Of a DNA stretch of 64,000 bases, positions 63,290 through 64,000 are shown piece after piece (the stretch's first letter is position 1; each line of letters starts with the position of its first letter). Made by a program: the position numbers and the translations under genes. Under the pieces are notes generated by a model. The model did no database searches and had not been told where the DNA came from. It worked only from the letters and a program-made list of their open reading frames with translations. Where the stretch lies: contig OX336351.1 in NCBI GenBank assembly GCA_946902875.1, positions 4,895,761 to 4,959,760 of the forward strand, given 5' to 3'. Origin of the DNA: Nematopogon swammerdamellus. Lineage: Eukaryota; Arthropoda; Insecta; Lepidoptera; Adelidae.

Positions 63290-63453
63290 AATACTGTAAT
63301 TAAATTAAAATAGAAACTAAAACTACCTATCAAATTAAAATTACCCAAACTAAAACAAAATAAACAAACTTTAAAAATAATTAGCCACTGGAGAGACTAC
63401 CACGATCCGGGTTGACCTACCGCCAGAGCCATAGGGCAATTCCCTCAACGGCC

Positions 63454-63620
63454 TCAGTTCGCTAGATAAAAAATTTCATCCAAAGAGGCCGACGAGGGAA
63501 AAGTTCCCATGACACTAGCGGCGTTACCTCGCTGCACCACCAAGCTGATTCGTTGCAGCAGGTACGCCCGGGCCCGGCAGTCACCCGAGGATCTGCAGAG
63601 TCGTGATCCTAAATCGTGCA
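63454..63620 (-). pseudogene. Non-LTR retrotransposon C-terminal fragment
   Basis: The minus strand encodes RISLVVQRGNAASVMGT and LDEIFYL then a stop, the same terminus as 17674-18126. 63300-63370 downstream in its direction holds a tail-like aaactacctatcaaattaaa also seen at 12430-12460. Confidence 0.75.
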
Positions 63621-63669
63621 CAAGAAATGAAATTGAATTGTAGTGTGAAATTAGTTTTTTTAGTTTTTT

Positions 63670-63870
63670 TTTTATAATCCTGTATCGTTGGCTGAGTCGG
63701 AGGGGCGAAAGCGCATGCTCCAACCAGCCAATGTCACCTCAGATAAGGTAGGTGCCAGCGGAGACTTCCCTGGATTGCTGGCTATACTGGACTAGAAGAG
63801 AACACAACCGAGGCAGGCAGCTATGCGGCCATCTCACATCCAGTACAGTGGTATCAATTTGAGCCGACTT
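63670..63870 (-). mobile_element. Family C SINE, 5'-truncated
   Basis: ataatcctgtatcgttggct, gtcggaggggcgaaagcgca, atgtcacctcagataaggta and agacttccctggattgctgg. It ends near atcaatttgagccg. Confidence 0.75.
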
Positions 63871-63892
63871 TGAATTTACAAAATACATTTCA

Positions 63893-63961
63893 GAGGGGGA
63901 ATGCTGCGTCCGTCCTAGGGACAATGTGTTTGGCCCCTATAGAGGAAATCTTTTATTTATA
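63893..63961 (+). pseudogene. Non-LTR retrotransposon C-terminal scrap
   Basis: The plus strand encodes QRGNAASVLGTM followed by PIEEIFYL and a stop: the last about 23 codons of the same LINE family, in the orientation opposite to 63454-63620. 63962-64000 shows nothing. Confidence 0.7.
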
Positions 63962-64000
63962 AGTTGTGTTTGTTGTTGTTTCTTTGTTTTGAGTTTAATA

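Overview
This is a eukaryotic, insect-type window. The repeat vocabulary strongly suggests a moth or butterfly (Lepidoptera): Transib, Penelope-like and Ty3/gypsy elements, many short retroposons ending in poly(A) or short tandem tails, and MITEs. The DNA is AT-rich, most open frames are short repeat shadows, and there are no bacterial-style operons. Species placement is inference from repeat style, not from a search.

Nearly all of the window is mobile or tandem repeat DNA. From left to right: (1) 0-3 kb holds retroposon fragments and a full-length SINE. (2) 3.37-6.78 kb is a palindromic (foldback) Transib DNA transposon. It has RAG-signal-like ends and a perfect 5-bp duplication CGGCG, carries two inverted truncated transposase copies, and has a SINE in one arm. 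(3) 6.86-8.35 kb holds tandem arrays, including six copies of a 128-bp unit. (4) 9-30 kb is a mosaic of SINEs, LINE 3' ends, MITEs and a palindromic 60-bp minisatellite (25.1-26.4 kb). (5) 30.2-30.65 kb is a 21-bp minisatellite. (6) 34.1-35.4 kb holds two ATTCC microsatellites in a local duplication. They lie just upstream of the only convincing host exon (35174-35390), a first coding exon encoding a signal peptide. (7) 36-44 kb holds more repeats and a single-copy-looking, homeodomain-site-rich stretch (41.9-42.3 kb). (8) 44662-49015 is a complete, apparently young Ty3/gypsy retrotransposon with identical 145-bp LTRs and an intact 1290-residue Gag-Pol. (9) 52.2-54.4 kb is a second, larger copy of the 60-bp minisatellite with higher-order structure. 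(10) 55.08-55.73 kb is a 130-bp tandem array. (11) 59.76-60.63 kb is an internally deleted Penelope-like element that keeps its GIY-YIG endonuclease. (12) The last 3 kb holds SINE and LINE fragments.

Three things stand out. First, the foldback Transib looks as if it transposed as a palindrome. Second, a SINE family has a head that nests a 5S rRNA internal promoter segment between tRNA-like A- and B-boxes, and its body is also found joined to a different head. Third, the gypsy element may still be competent. Only one host gene can be supported, and only by its first coding exon; its remaining exons would lie beyond the long AT-rich intron or outside the window.
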